Positions 19,694 to 30,329 are shown, numbered from the stretch's first letter. The stretch: DNA of 64,000 nucleotides from Vibrio alfacsensis (GCF_003544875.1 NZ_CP032094.1:992001-1056000), one strand, 5' to 3'. Translations and numbers: made by a program. The notes: generated by a model from the letters alone, not told the origin.

Positions 19694-20595
19694 CATTACC
19701 AAACCATGTCAACATCGTAGAAGTGGGAGCTCGTGATGGCTTACAAAATGAATCCCGCGTCTCGACGGAGGCCAAAGTCCGATTGATCGATTTACTCTCA
19801 GATACTGGGCTTACTCATATCGAAACCGGATCATTTGTTTCTCCCAAGTGGGTGCCTCAAATGGCGGACTCACGAGAAGTTATGAGCCGTATTACTCGCC
19901 GAAAAAACATTACTTATTCCGCTCTCACACCTAACTTGCAAGGTTTGGAACAAGCTCTGGATACCGGAGCCACTCAAGTGTCGATATTTACCTCTTCATC
20001 CGAGCGTTTTTGCCAACACAACATCAATTGCTCTATTGCAGAGAGTTTAACCCGGTTTGAACCGGTAATGGCATTAGCGAATGAGCACAACATCCCCGTA
20101 CGCGGCTATCTTTCTTGCGTTGTAGACTGCCCTTACGACGGCGCAACAAACCCCACCCAAGTTGGGAGAATCGCGCATTTGTTAATGGATCTTGGTTGCT
20201 ATGAAGTTTCTCTTGGTGACACCATTGGGACTGGCACACCCATTCGTATTGCAAACATGCTAGAGGCGGTGCAACAAAAAGTACCGACCGACAAACTCGC
20301 GGTTCACTTTCATGATACATGGGGCCAAGCTTTGGCCAATATCTACCAAGCGCTCACGATGGGCATCAAAACCATTGATAGCAGTGTTGCAGGACTTGGA
20401 GGTTGCCCTTATGCTCACGGGGCATCAGGCAATGTTGCGACAGAAGATGTTCTTTACCTCTGCCAAGGGCTCGGTATAGAAACTGGGGTCGATTTAGAAT
20501 TGTTAGCAAAAGCCGGATGGATGATCAGTGAAGAACTCAATCGTCAACCGACTTCAAAAGTCTCTCTCGCGCTAAAACATCGCTCAGAAATATAG
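19690..20595 (+). CDS. liuE: Hydroxymethylglutaryl-CoA lyase
   Basis: 301-residue DRE-TIM metallolyase. It has VEVGARDGLQNE at the N-terminus (metal and catalytic Arg/Asp), VSLGDTIGTGTP, the metal-binding HFHDTWGQALAN, and GLGGCPYAHGASGNVATEDVL with the catalytic Cys of the GCP loop. It splits HMG-CoA into acetyl-CoA and acetoacetate, the last leucine-specific step. It overlaps liuC by 4 bp and ends the operon. Confidence 0.93.
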   Translation: MTLPNHVNIVEVGARDGLQNESRVSTEAKVRLIDLLSDTGLTHIETGSFVSPKWVPQMADSREVMSRITRRKNITYSALTPNLQGLEQALDTGATQVSIFTSSSERFCQHNINCSIAESLTRFEPVMALANEHNIPVRGYLSCVVDCPYDGATNPTQVGRIAHLLMDLGCYEVSLGDTIGTGTPIRIANMLEAVQQKVPTDKLAVHFHDTWGQALANIYQALTMGIKTIDSSVAGLGGCPYAHGASGNVATEDVLYLCQGLGIETGVDLELLAKAGWMISEELNRQPTSKVSLALKHRSEI

Positions 20596-20630
20596 AACCA
20601 ACATATCCAGTGATGTTGGCTCTACTCTCG

Positions 20631-21509
20631 TTATCCCCGCTTGGGAAAACGAAACTTGCCACCTGTTCGGTATATCACCAGTGAAAACAAAATCAATGTA
20701 CAGCCTATCAGTTTGTTAGCTGTAAGTATTTCTCCGTACCAAAGCACACTGAGTACCACAGTCCATACTGGCTCTAGGATCATAATCAGTGCCGCATTAC
20801 CTGCCTGAACAAACTTTTGCCCCATGGTTTGCATAACGTACCGCAAACTCGTCGCAAGCAATGTACTTAACGCGAACCACATCCAAATAGTCGAATCAAT
20901 CTCTGTTGGTCGAGATTCCACAAAGAAAGAAACGATCAGGCCTAAACATCCTGCGGTAAACAGCTGAACACAGGTCAATACCAGCACTGGTAATTTTTTG
21001 GAGTACTTACTGTTAACGTTGAAATGCAGCGCTAATATCAAAGCCGCGATAAGAAACCATAATTGGCTCGCTGATTGTTTCCAGCCACCCACAAGAGACA
21101 AACACGCTAGGCCAGCAACGGCAATTGGCAACGATACCCAGAAAATCCGTTGAGGTCGCTGACGAAACATCACCCAAGCAACGATCGGTACGAATAACAT
21201 CGACAAGCTCATGATGAATGCGCCCTCGCCCAATGTGTCACTGATCGAAATCGCAGATATCCAAGTCATGACTGCGCTTCCCAGCAACAAGCCCACACCA
21301 CCAGCAGACAGCACATCTTTCAAGTTTGCAGCAAGTAAAGGTCGAAAACACAAAGGTAGCAAACAAACAGAGGCGATGGTGAATCTGAGACCGATAAAAC
21401 CAAAAGGTGGCATCCCTTGGATCGTTTCTTTAGAGAAAATCCACCCAAGTGCGGCGATCATGGTTGTCGCGACGAGCACGAGTGCAGCTTTGCGTTCTGA
21501 GTTAAGCAT
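20631..21509 (-). CDS. EamA/DMT-superfamily transporter
   Basis: 292-residue integral membrane protein with about ten hydrophobic segments in two homologous halves, the EamA layout. The start region (LVLVATTMIAALGWIFSKET, GLRFTIASVCLLPLCFRPLL) and ALIMILEPVWTVVLSVLWYGE in the second half are typical. Such proteins export metabolites or amino acids; the substrate is unknown. It faces the liu operon tail to tail. Confidence 0.8.
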   Translation of the reverse strand: MLNSERKAALVLVATTMIAALGWIFSKETIQGMPPFGFIGLRFTIASVCLLPLCFRPLLAANLKDVLSAGGVGLLLGSAVMTWISAISISDTLGEGAFIMSLSMLFVPIVAWVMFRQRPQRIFWVSLPIAVAGLACLSLVGGWKQSASQLWFLIAALILALHFNVNSKYSKKLPVLVLTCVQLFTAGCLGLIVSFFVESRPTEIDSTIWMWFALSTLLATSLRYVMQTMGQKFVQAGNAALIMILEPVWTVVLSVLWYGEILTANKLIGCTLILFSLVIYRTGGKFRFPKRG

Positions 21510-22094
21510 AATGACTCACAAAAGTACCCTGCCAGAGGTTAATCAGGGCGTTATATATTATTAATTGGAATGCGTGATAGCGGATTACATTTAGATCGCA
21601 AATGCTGACAGAACATGTCATGAAATAAGTGCAGATCGCGGCAAGTATACATTGAGACGTAGCTCTCATCGAGACAATTCCCTGCAATTGTGCCGATTAT
21701 TTTTCTCGTTTGAATAGCACATAACAGCCCGGTTAAAGCTCATCTAAACCACGGAATAACCACCTCATTTTTCGATCATTTTCTCTCTCCTATTTTTGCT
21801 CTTTCCTCCAGTTCACTGCGTACTAACCATAAAAATGACAACAAAATACGCCTGTACATAGCGAGAATGCCAGTACCTGCTTACTCTTTAAGCTATAGCA
21901 ATACGTTTTGAACTGATAACAATAGGTTTTAAACTGATATAGGTTTTAAACCGACAACAATACGCTTTAAAACGACAATAACACTTTTAAACCAACTCAT
22001 TCACCCGACAGATAACCGTGAATCGTTGGTCATTTAACGCCCGAGTTTCTGACGCTTAGTTTAAGAGCACGTTCATATTACTAGGGAACCAGTG
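21510..22094. promoter_or_regulatory. Intergenic region upstream of cytochrome operon
   Basis: About 585 bp with no convincing gene. It holds the leader of the EamA gene on the left and a set of degenerate 21-bp repeats on the right (21897-21996). No FNR box with both TTGAT/ATCAA arms was recognised. Confidence 0.5.
21897..21996. repeat. Five degenerate ~21-bp direct repeats upstream of cco operon
   Basis: Units start at 21897, 21918, 21939 (17 bp), 21956 and 21977. They share the core AATA(C/G)G(T)TTTTAAAC, as in AACAATAGGTTTTAAACTGAT. The period is close to two helical turns. The repeats end about 98 bp before the first cytochrome gene, so they could be an array of regulator sites; this is inference. 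Confidence 0.65.
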
Positions 22095-22493
22095 ATGAGA
22101 ATAAACGATAACTATTGGAAGCAAACCGCCTTGAAAATCGCACTCAGCGCCGCGGTATGCATTACCCCACAAACTTTCGCCTCTCAAGAGGATGAACAGT
22201 TCAAAATCGGTCGCGAGAAAGCAAAAGTATGCATGACCTGCCATGGTGCTGATGGTATTTCCACTATCGATGCCTATCCTAATCTACGCGGTCAGAAAAA
22301 AAGTTACCTTATATCTTCGCTTAAAGACTACAAAGCAAGGGAGAGAACGAGTGGCCTCGCAGTATTGATGCAACAGCAAGCCGATGCGCTTTCTGAACAA
22401 GACATGGAAGACATTGCCCACTATTACTCCAGTCTTGGTACTGAGCCTCAGCTAGACGCTGAATCCACACTAGGTGCTGGCTCTCAGCCTTAA
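22095..22493 (+). CDS. Small class I cytochrome c
   Basis: About 132 residues. The N-terminal export signal ends near TFASQ. One haem site CMTCHGADG lies near residue 45, and a Met ligand candidate lies in LAVLMQQQADALS. It resembles c553/c4-like cytochromes that feed oxidases and is placed 15 bp before ccoN, so it probably donates electrons to the oxidase. ATG 22095 has AGGGA 7 nt upstream; a GTG at 22092 is in frame. Confidence 0.8.
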   Translation: MRINDNYWKQTALKIALSAAVCITPQTFASQEDEQFKIGREKAKVCMTCHGADGISTIDAYPNLRGQKKSYLISSLKDYKARERTSGLAVLMQQQADALSEQDMEDIAHYYSSLGTEPQLDAESTLGAGSQP

Positions 22494-22508
22494 TCGAGGA
22501 GCGTTCTA

Positions 22509-23924
22509 ATGGAACAAGTAACGACACAGTACAACATTAAGGTTGTGAAGTTTTTCGTACTCGCCTCTTTGGTTTGGGCTATTGCGGGTATGATTATTGG
22601 CGTCATTTTAGCCGCTCAACTGTATTGGCCAGTGCTTAATTTTGATTCTCAATACTTCCAATTTGGTCGACTCAGACCGTTGCACACGTCTGGTGTCATT
22701 TATGGTTTTGTGGTCAATATTCTCATGGGAACGTCGATCTACATTGCTCAACGCACGGGGCGCTGCGAGCTGTTTAATCAAAGTCTATCTTGGATGGTTT
22801 TCTGGGGTTGGCAATTGGTCCTGTTCCTTGCTTTGCTGACTCTTCCCGCAGGTTACACAACATCAAAAGAGTATGCGGAACTCGAATGGCCGATCGATCT
22901 TCTGATCGTGTTAGTATGGGTTCTGTATGCGGTGCTCTTCTTCGGCACATTAGCTAAGCGCAAAGTTGACCACATCTTCGTCGCCAACTGGTTTTTCGCG
23001 GCCTTCATTATCGTCATCGCCATGATTTTCATCGTGAATAACTTGGCCATGCCAGTTTCTTTGATGAAATCCTATTCCGTATTTGCAGGGGCTCAAGATG
23101 CCATCGTTCAATGGTGGTGGGGGCACAATGCTGTGGGCTTCTTACTCACTGCCGGCGTGATTGGGATGAACTACTACTTCATTCCGAAAGCGGCCGACCG
23201 CCCGATATACTCTTACCGCTTATCCGTGATTCACTTTTGGGGGCTCGTCGGGTTTTATACTTGGGCCGGAACACACCACTTAATCTACTCTTCCGTTCCA
23301 ACATGGGTGCAAAACATTGGTATCGTGATGTCGCTGATCCTTTGGCTTCCCTCTTGGGCTGGGGCATTCAACAGCGCCATGACACTGTTGCAGAACAAGC
23401 AAAAACTCAAATCTGACTATATCTGCCTGTTCTTTTTCTCCGCCATTCTTTACTACTGCTTAGCCACCTTTGAGGGACCTTTGCTTGCTATTCGTTGGTT
23501 TAATATGGTGGCCCATAACACCGAGTGGGTAATTGGCCATGTCCACTCAGGTGCCCTTGGGTGGGTTGGGATGTCGGGGATCGCGGTGTTCTATTACTTT
23601 ATACCTCGTCTTTGGAACAAGACCGAGTTGTGGTCACCTCGATTAATTAAGTGGCATTTCTGGCTTGCTCACGCAGGCGTGGCACTTTATGCCATCGCAC
23701 TTTGGGTTGCGGGAATTGGTGAGGGCTACATGTGGCTAACACAAAATGAAAATGGCGAGTTAGTTTACAGCTTTATCGAGGCGATGAACTTCAAGGCACC
23801 TTGGTTGTTCATGCGCTTCTTTGGCGGCGCACTGTTTGTACTTGGCTTATTTTTAATGGCGTTCAACTTGTACAAAACCGTACGCTCTCCTTCAGTATTA
23901 GTCGCTAAGGAGGTGTCATCATGA
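22509..23924 (+). CDS. ccoN: cbb3-type cytochrome c oxidase subunit I
   Basis: 471-residue haem-copper oxidase core subunit with about twelve membrane segments. The haem and CuB ligand regions are RPLHTSGVIYGF, WWWGHNAVGFLLTAG, THHLIYSSVP and NTEWVIGHVHSGALGW, and the cbb3-specific Tyr helix has YYFIPKAADRPIYSYR. It is the oxygen-reducing site. It overlaps ccoO by 4 bp. The assembly genes ccoGHIS are not in the window. Confidence 0.92.
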   Translation: MEQVTTQYNIKVVKFFVLASLVWAIAGMIIGVILAAQLYWPVLNFDSQYFQFGRLRPLHTSGVIYGFVVNILMGTSIYIAQRTGRCELFNQSLSWMVFWGWQLVLFLALLTLPAGYTTSKEYAELEWPIDLLIVLVWVLYAVLFFGTLAKRKVDHIFVANWFFAAFIIVIAMIFIVNNLAMPVSLMKSYSVFAGAQDAIVQWWWGHNAVGFLLTAGVIGMNYYFIPKAADRPIYSYRLSVIHFWGLVGFYTWAGTHHLIYSSVPTWVQNIGIVMSLILWLPSWAGAFNSAMTLLQNKQKLKSDYICLFFFSAILYYCLATFEGPLLAIRWFNMVAHNTEWVIGHVHSGALGWVGMSGIAVFYYFIPRLWNKTELWSPRLIKWHFWLAHAGVALYAIALWVAGIGEGYMWLTQNENGELVYSFIEAMNFKAPWLFMRFFGGALFVLGLFLMAFNLYKTVRSPSVLVAKEVSS

Positions 23925-24529
23925 GTAAAGACTTCACACATTCCGTCGTCATTTTGATCATCACAACGGTGGCTGTTGCGTCGTTCTCGCTGGCAGTGTG
24001 GGTTGTTCCCAATATCCTACGCACTGATGACATCGCCAAAGGCAGTTTAGCCAAACCGCTAACGGCTATCGAGCTTGCTGGCCGTGACATATACATCAGT
24101 GAGGGGTGTCATGTTTGCCATACGCAAATGGTACGGCCTCTCGATCCAGAGGTAAAACGTAATGGTCGCCCCAACTTAGAATCTGATGATATTTATGAAT
24201 TCCCAAATTTGTGGGGTTCTAAACGTACCGGGCCAGATCTGACCAATCTGGGGCGTAAGTATTCTGACCAATGGCACGTCTTGCATCTTGTCGATCCAAG
24301 ACAGGTGATTCCGACTTCCATTATGCCGGCCTACCCTTGGCTATTCGAGCAAACCCTTTCTGGTGACGCCATAGGGATAAAATGGAAACACTGCGCTTTT
24401 AGGCGTTCCCTATACCGATCAAGAGATATCCGATGCACGTTTACAAGTTAGGGGCGGACCAAAGGAGAAGCTCTGATTCGTTATCTTCAAAGCCTTGGTC
24501 AAGATACTGCACAGGAGGTGTCACCATGA
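23921..24529 (+). CDS. ccoO: cbb3-type cytochrome c oxidase subunit II, three frame breaks
   Basis: N-terminal membrane anchor followed by a mono-haem cytochrome c domain (SEGCHVCHTQMVRPL) and the Met-ligand region (IMPAYPWL). The frame runs to about 24380, then drifts and stops at 24451. Restoring one A at about 24384, one T at about 24403 and one G at about 24454 gives KMETLRFLGVPYTDQE and LIRYLQSLG, ending at a TGA that overlaps the ccoP ATG (24527-24529). The repaired length of 203 residues equals known CcoO proteins. Confidence 0.88.
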
Positions 24530-26676
24530 GCACATTCTGGAATGGGTGGGCGGTTGTCTTTACCCTTGTTTTTGCATTGATGGTGAGTGTGATTGTCAAA
24601 TACTGGCGCAGCAATCATAAAGCGGACCAGAACCATACGATCGCAAGTTTTGATGGTATCGACGAAAAGATGCCCCACCACCAAAATTACTGTTTATAAG
24701 TTACGCGGTCGCATTTTTGCTTTCATTAGGCTACCTCGTCTTGTACCCCGGATTAGGAGAATGGAAAGGCCTCGTCGACTGGCAGCAAAGCGATGACAAA
24801 TTGAGTAATCCCACCACGACTCTCGATGACCAATTTAACCAAGTGAGTGACACGTCTCTGGCAGTACTCGCGCAAAATGGTGACATCGTTCGTACTGGCA
24901 GTATGCTATTTCAAACTCACTGTGCAGCATGCCATCGTGACAACGCACAAGGTCAAAAACACTTTCCAAACCTTATCGACAATGAGTGGTTGTATGGTGG
25001 AGACGATAATTCCGTGATCCACTCCATCGCCAAAGGGCGAAACGGAGCCATGCCTGGCTGGGTAGAAGTTCTCAGAAATGACGAAATCGACAAAATTTCA
25101 TATTACCTTGCTTCTCTCAACCAACGCCACAGTGATGTGCCAGAAGTCAAAATCCAATTAGGAAAAGATTTATTTGTTCAATATTGTGCATCTTGTCATG
25201 GCGATGGTTCAATCGCGAATCAACAAACCGGAGTCCCTAGCTTATCAGATAGCATCTGGCTACATGGTGGCAGCATTGAAGAGATACAACACACCATCAA
25301 CTATGGGCTCAATAACCTCATGCCTGCATTTGAAAACCAGCTAACCCACAACGAGATCCTCGCAATTGGAGCGTATATTCGACACGCGGGTAACGTGCAA
25401 ATGGAAAAACTCGCCGCGTTAAATGCTCAATCCGTAACAAGGGGCGAATATATTGCCCACGCCGGTGATTGTATCGCTTGCCATAGTGCAGAGGGTGGTG
25501 AGCCATTCGCTGGCGGCTTACCATTTGTTACGCCATTTGGTACGGTTTATTCGACTAACATTACGCCACATGCCAGTGAAGGCATTGGTGAGTACAACTA
25601 CGAAGACTTCCGTAATGCTTTGGTCAACGGCAAAGGTAAACACGGCTATCTATACCCCGCCATGCCGTACACTTCATATCAATACCTGACGGAAAAAGAT
25701 ATGACTGACTTATGGGAGTACATGCAATCTATTCCTGCTGTCGCAAGGCGAAATGATGAGAACAGTATGATGTTCCCATCCAACATACGACTTGGTTTGC
25801 TCGGTTGGAATATCGTATTCATGGATACCGACCCCATTGATTACGAGTTACCATCCGAGCTAGAAAATACCGTAGATGACCTCGAAAAGTGGCAAAAAGG
25901 AAAATATTGGGTTGCTGGTCTCGGACACTGCTCTGAGTGTCACACACCGCGTAACATTGCTCAGGCGCTAATCCCTGAACGAATTTTCCAAGGTAATTTG
26001 ATTGATGGCTGGAATGCACCCGACATCACCGCGACCGAACTGTATGTCGGCGGATGGGATGAAAAACACTGACCGACTTTTGCACACTGGTCATTCTGAC
26101 AAAGGCACCGCGTTCGCAGGGATGGCAGATGTGGTGAAAAATAGCTTGAGTCAAATGACACGTGAAGATGTTTCATCCATGTCGTACTACCTACTCAATG
26201 GTGATGTGAACAATTTCATTGCCTCTGACGCCATACCGCTCGCTCCATCAGGATTTGATGAAAGCGCATATCAGGAGCCAATATATACGACCTACAAGCA
26301 AACCTGTGGGGCTTGTCATGGAAACGACGGTAAAGGTCGTGACCCTATCGCACCCTCGTTGCTTAATAACGGCATTATCATGCACAGCGACCCTTTCAAT
26401 ACCATTGCCGTTACTGTGCGTGGGTTGCAGCCAACTTACATCGATCCAGAGAAGAACTTCATGCCGATGGCAAGCTTTGAGGATATATTATCTGATGCAC
26501 GCTTAGCCGAGTTAATCACATTTGTGCGCAAACACCTTGGTGATCAGCAGGAGCCTGTCACCGCTACCGATGTTCGTGCAGTAAGGGAGACGCTTGAAGA
26601 AGCCGGTTACGCAGGAGGACTCCATACCACACCAGACATGTATGACCGACGAGATAACAACATCAACATTAAGTAG
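24526..26676 (+). CDS. ccoP: CcoP fused to a tri-haem cytochrome c (five haem sites), frame breaks
   Basis: Starts at ATG 24526 (MSTFWNGWAVVF) after GGAGG, with N-terminal and second membrane segments as in CcoP. Haem sites in order are CAACHRD and CASCHGDG (the CcoP pair), then CIACHSAEG, CSECHTPRN and CGACHGNDG, arranged as in alcohol-dehydrogenase cytochrome subunits. The first four lie in one unbroken frame (24717-26072), so the fusion itself is direct. Breaks at about 24669, 26064 and 26083 each lack one base of an A or T run. Repaired length is about 717 residues against about 300 for ordinary CcoP. Confidence 0.85.
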
Positions 26677-26730
26677 CTCAATATTAAGTGTGTTTAACGC
26701 GAGCTGCCTTTGCCATTGTTCACTTTAAGC

Positions 26731-26757
26731 AAAAAAGCCCTCTCCAATTGAGAGGGC
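26731..26757 (-). terminator. Terminator between ccoP and ackA
   Basis: Arms GCCCTCTC (26737-26744) and GAGAGGGC (26750-26757) pair perfectly. Six T follow in the leftward direction, so it ends ackA; a weaker T tract may also end ccoP. Confidence 0.82.
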
Positions 26758-26788
26758 CTTTGACTTAGTTCCCAAAAATTTTGCTGTA

Positions 26789-27981
26789 TTACAGCAGTTC
26801 TACCGACTGTTGAGCAATAACCCACTCTTCATTGGTAGGAATAACCAGTGCTTTCGCACCAAGCAACTCAGATGTAGCAACCACACCTGCGTTACCAAAT
26901 CGTGCGTCTTCGTTACCTTTCTCATCTTCAACAAAACCTAGTAGTTTTAGGTTTTAAGAATCTGACGACGGATTGGTAGAGAGTTCTCGCCAATGCCGCC
27001 TGTAAAGATAATGCCGTCAAATGAATCCAGAGCAGCAAGGTAAGACGCAATGTATTTTGATACACGGTATGTAAAGACTTCGAATGCAAGCTTAGCGCCT
27101 TCATGGCCTTGCTCCATCGCATCCAAAATACCGCGAGCATCACTTGTCAGGCCGGATACACCTAAGAAGCCAGAAGCCTTATTCAAAGATGTAAACACTT
27201 GTTCTTGAGACCAACCTTTCTTAAGTAGGTACTCAATGATACCTGGGTCAAGGTCACCACAGCGTGTGCCCATCATCAGACCTGATAGCGGTGTAAAGCC
27301 CATAGAAGTGTCTACAGACTCCCCATTGTTAATAGCACAAACAGAAGCACCGTTGCCTAAATGAACTGAAATGAAGCTTGATTCTTCAACTGGCTTGTTC
27401 AACATTTTCGCAGCTTCACGGCTAACGAAGTAGTGGCTAGTACCGTGGAAACCGTAACGACGAATACCAAAATCAGTGTAAAGTTCTTTTGCAATCGCAC
27501 CAGTGTATGCGCGTTGAGGCATAGATTGGTGGAATGCAGTATCGAATACAGCAAACTGAGGAAGCGTTGGGAATGCTTCAATTGCAGCACGAATACCAAT
27601 AGCACCTGCAGGGTTATGTAGTGGAGCAAGATCTGCAAGCTTTTCGATTTCTGCCGTTACTTCTTCAGTAATGCGTACTGTTTTCGTGAATTTTTCACCG
27701 CCGTGTACGATACGGTGGCCTACCGCTACGATGTCTTTAGCTAGACCATATTCTTCGGTTAAACCTACCAGTTTGCCGATAGCGATTTTGTGATGGCTAT
27801 CGTCACCTTCGATTGCGATTTCCGTTTTCTCGCCGTTGAATTTCCAGCTCATGCGAGCGTCTGACAGACCAAAGCATTCGCCCAAACCACTTAATACAGC
27901 ATCGCCAGAAGTTGAATCGATAACTGCAAATTTTAGTGATGAGCTACCAGAGTTGATCACCAGTACAAACGAATTAGACAT
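26789..27981 (-). CDS. ackA: Acetate kinase, one C-terminal frame break
   Basis: ASKHA-fold acetate kinase: N-terminal VLVINSGSSSLKFAV, HRIVHGGEKF, FHGTSHYFVS, SVHLGNGASVCAI, and GGIGENSLPIRRQIL near the C-terminus. It interconverts acetyl phosphate and acetate with ATP. As sequenced it stops at 26947. One more A in the run at about 26953 restores LKLLGFVEDEKGNE and an end at 26789, about 397 residues (E. coli has 400). No pta is adjacent, so this may be a second, stand-alone copy. Confidence 0.9.
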
Positions 27982-28333
27982 GAAATAATTTCCTGTTGTG
28001 GAGCAAAGGTTGTAATTGCGCTGACGCGCCGAGTACTTCTTGTTTGTGTACTCTATTATTCAATAATTTTTAATCTTTCAACTATCTTTTAGTGTTAGTT
28101 ACTCGTTTGCGCGAACTTTGTTGATCTACGACAAGTTTAAAATTTATTTGAAGCATGAAATATATGTCATAAATTCAACTCAAGTAGAATCAAGTACATA
28201 AAATCATCAATTTATGACTAAGAATGCTGAGAAATTACAAATATTTTGAATGGATAAAGTATAGAAGACCAGAGACAAAAAGCCGAGCTGTTCGCTCGGC
28301 TTTCAAATTCAACTATTTTTTAGTGCGCAAATA
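27982..28333. promoter_or_regulatory. Intergenic region, ackA promoter side and deaD end
   Basis: About 350 bp of AT-rich sequence with no gene seen. The ackA promoter must lie in its left half. The only clear element is the deaD terminator at 28277-28303. Confidence 0.4.
28277..28303 (-). terminator. Rho-independent terminator of deaD
   Basis: Arms AGCCGAGC (28281-28288) and GCTCGGCT (28294-28301), loop TGTTC. Five T follow in the leftward direction. Confidence 0.85.
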
Positions 28334-30329
28334 TTATGCGTCTTGAGTGCGACGAGTACGGCCGTGACCACGTTCACCACGGTGTGCGCCACGGTGATCA
28401 CCACCACGGTTACGATCGAAACGACGTTCGCCACCTTCGCGGTTGCCCTCACGATTGGCATCGCGATTACCGTCACGGTTGCCATCGCGGTTACCACGGA
28501 AACCACCTTCACGACGAGCGCCACCTTCACGGTTGCCACCCTCACGATTACCACGGTAACCGCCGCCTTCACGATTGCCACCTTCGCGGTTACCACGGAA
28601 GCCACCTTCACGACGACCGCCATCACGACGACCACCGTCACGGCGACCACCACGAGACTCGCGGAAATCATCGAAGTCACACACTACAGCACCAACATCT
28701 TGTTGACGAATGCGTAGCTTGCTTAGTTTGCTCGCTGCATCAGAAGTCATTGCTTTTGGTAGCTGAACAAAGTGTGACCCTGTGCTAGCTTGATTGCACC
28801 GATAGAGCCTTTACCAAGACCTAGTTCGTTCGCTAGAGCACCAACGATGTCTTTAACTTGAACACCTTGCTCACGGCCAACTTGTAGTTGGTATGTATCC
28901 CACTCTTGGTTGTTGAAGCTACGACCACCCTCGCGGCCGCCTTCACGACCACCCTCACGGCGATCTTTACGACGTTGCTTGTCGCGCTCAATCGCTTCTA
29001 CCATTGGGTCTTCGCCAATGTAGAATAGTGGGCGTTTGCCTTGCTGACGCTTAAGAAGCATAGCGGCTAGCATTGCTGGTTCGATTTCTAGAGAAGTTTG
29101 TAGTTTCTCTACAAGTTCAACAAACTTGTCTAGTGCTTTGTGCTCTTTCTCAGCTTCTAGCTCAGCCGCTAGTTTGCTTAGACGCGATTCAGCAACTTGG
29201 TCACGTAGAGGAAGTTGGATTTCTTCCATAGATGACTTAGTTACACGCTCGATTGTACGTAGCATGCGGATTTGGTTAGTGCGAACTAGAAGAATCGCTT
29301 TACCTTTACGTCCAGCACGGCCAGTACGACCAATACGGTGGATGTATGACTCAACATCAAATGGGATGTCGTAGTTAAATACGTGAGTAATACGTGGAAC
29401 GTCAAGACCACGTGCAACAACGTCAGTTGCAACTAGGATATCGATAACACCTTGTTTGATGTGATCAACAGTACGCTCACGTAGAGACTGAGGAATATCA
29501 CCGTGAAGTGCAGCAGCTTTAAAGCCACGTGCAGATAGCCAATCAGCTAGGCGCTCAGTATCTTGACGAGTACGTACGAATACGATTGACGCGTCAGTTT
29601 CTTCAGTTTCAAGAAGACGAGACATTGCTTCATCTTTCTCACACCTTTTACTACTCCAGAACTGCTGTTGAACTTTGTCTACAGTGTGGTTCTTACCAGC
29701 AACGTCAACAGTCACAGGATCGCGTAGGAAACGCTCTACAATGTTTTTCAGCATTGGTGGCATTGTTGCAGAGAACAATACACGTTGCGCTGAAGATGGA
29801 GCGTGTTCCATGATATTAGTTACGTCGTCAACGAAAACCATGTTTAGCATTTCGTCAGCTTCATCTAGTACGAATGTGTGTACTTCGTCTAGTGTAGACG
29901 TTCACGGTTGATAAGGTCTTGAACACGGCCAGGCGTACCAACAATAACGTGAGCACCATTTTTAAGTGCACGCATTTGGTCTACGATAGATGCACCACCG
30001 TAGATTTCTAGAACTTTAAGACCATTGATATTCTTACCAAGGTTTTTCATTTCAGCCGCAACCTGGATCGCTAGCTCACGAGTTGGAGCAAGAACGATAG
30101 CTTGAGGTTTACGTTGATCAAGATCTAGTTTGTTTAGAAGAGGCAGTGAGAACGCTGCCGTTTTACCTGTACCCGTTTGTGCCTTGCCCAGCGCGTCAGC
30201 ACCTTCCAATAGGTGTGGGATTGCCGCAGCCTGAATTGGAGTTGGTGACACGAAACCCATTCCGTCTAGAGCAGAAAGGATAGAATCATTCAGAGATAAA
30301 TCGCTGAATTGAATAACAGAATCTTGCAT
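28334..30329 (-). CDS. deaD: DEAD-box RNA helicase with Gly/Arg-rich tail (DeaD/CsdA type), frame breaks
   Basis: Motifs in order are GFVSPTPIQ (Q motif), AQTGTGKT (I), PTRELA (Ia), TPGR (Ib), DEAD (II, at about 29860), SATMPP (III), VATDVVARGLDV (V) and HRIGRTGRAG (VI), then an RNA-binding domain and an RGG-like tail (GGRRDGG, FRGNREGGNREGG). It unwinds RNA in cold adaptation and ribosome assembly. Single-base losses at about 29886 and 28767 split it into three frames. At 29640-29655 a +1/-1 pair turns the expected WVVKGVEK into WSSKRCEK. Repaired length is about 665 residues. Confidence 0.88.
28345..28660. repeat. Low-complexity repeats coding the RGG-like tail of DeaD
   Basis: Short imperfect repeats built on ACCTTCACGATTACCACG-like units (minus-strand CGTGGTAATCGTGAAGG) code repeated FRGN/REGGNREGG blocks. 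Such tracts expand and contract and vary in length between strains. Confidence 0.75.

Noticed and set aside
28343..28717. 124-residue Thr/Val-rich open frame on the plus strand
   Set aside because: It is the antisense reading of the Gly/Arg-rich repeat tail of deaD. Low-complexity codons keep several frames open; there is no ribosome site and the composition is unnatural.
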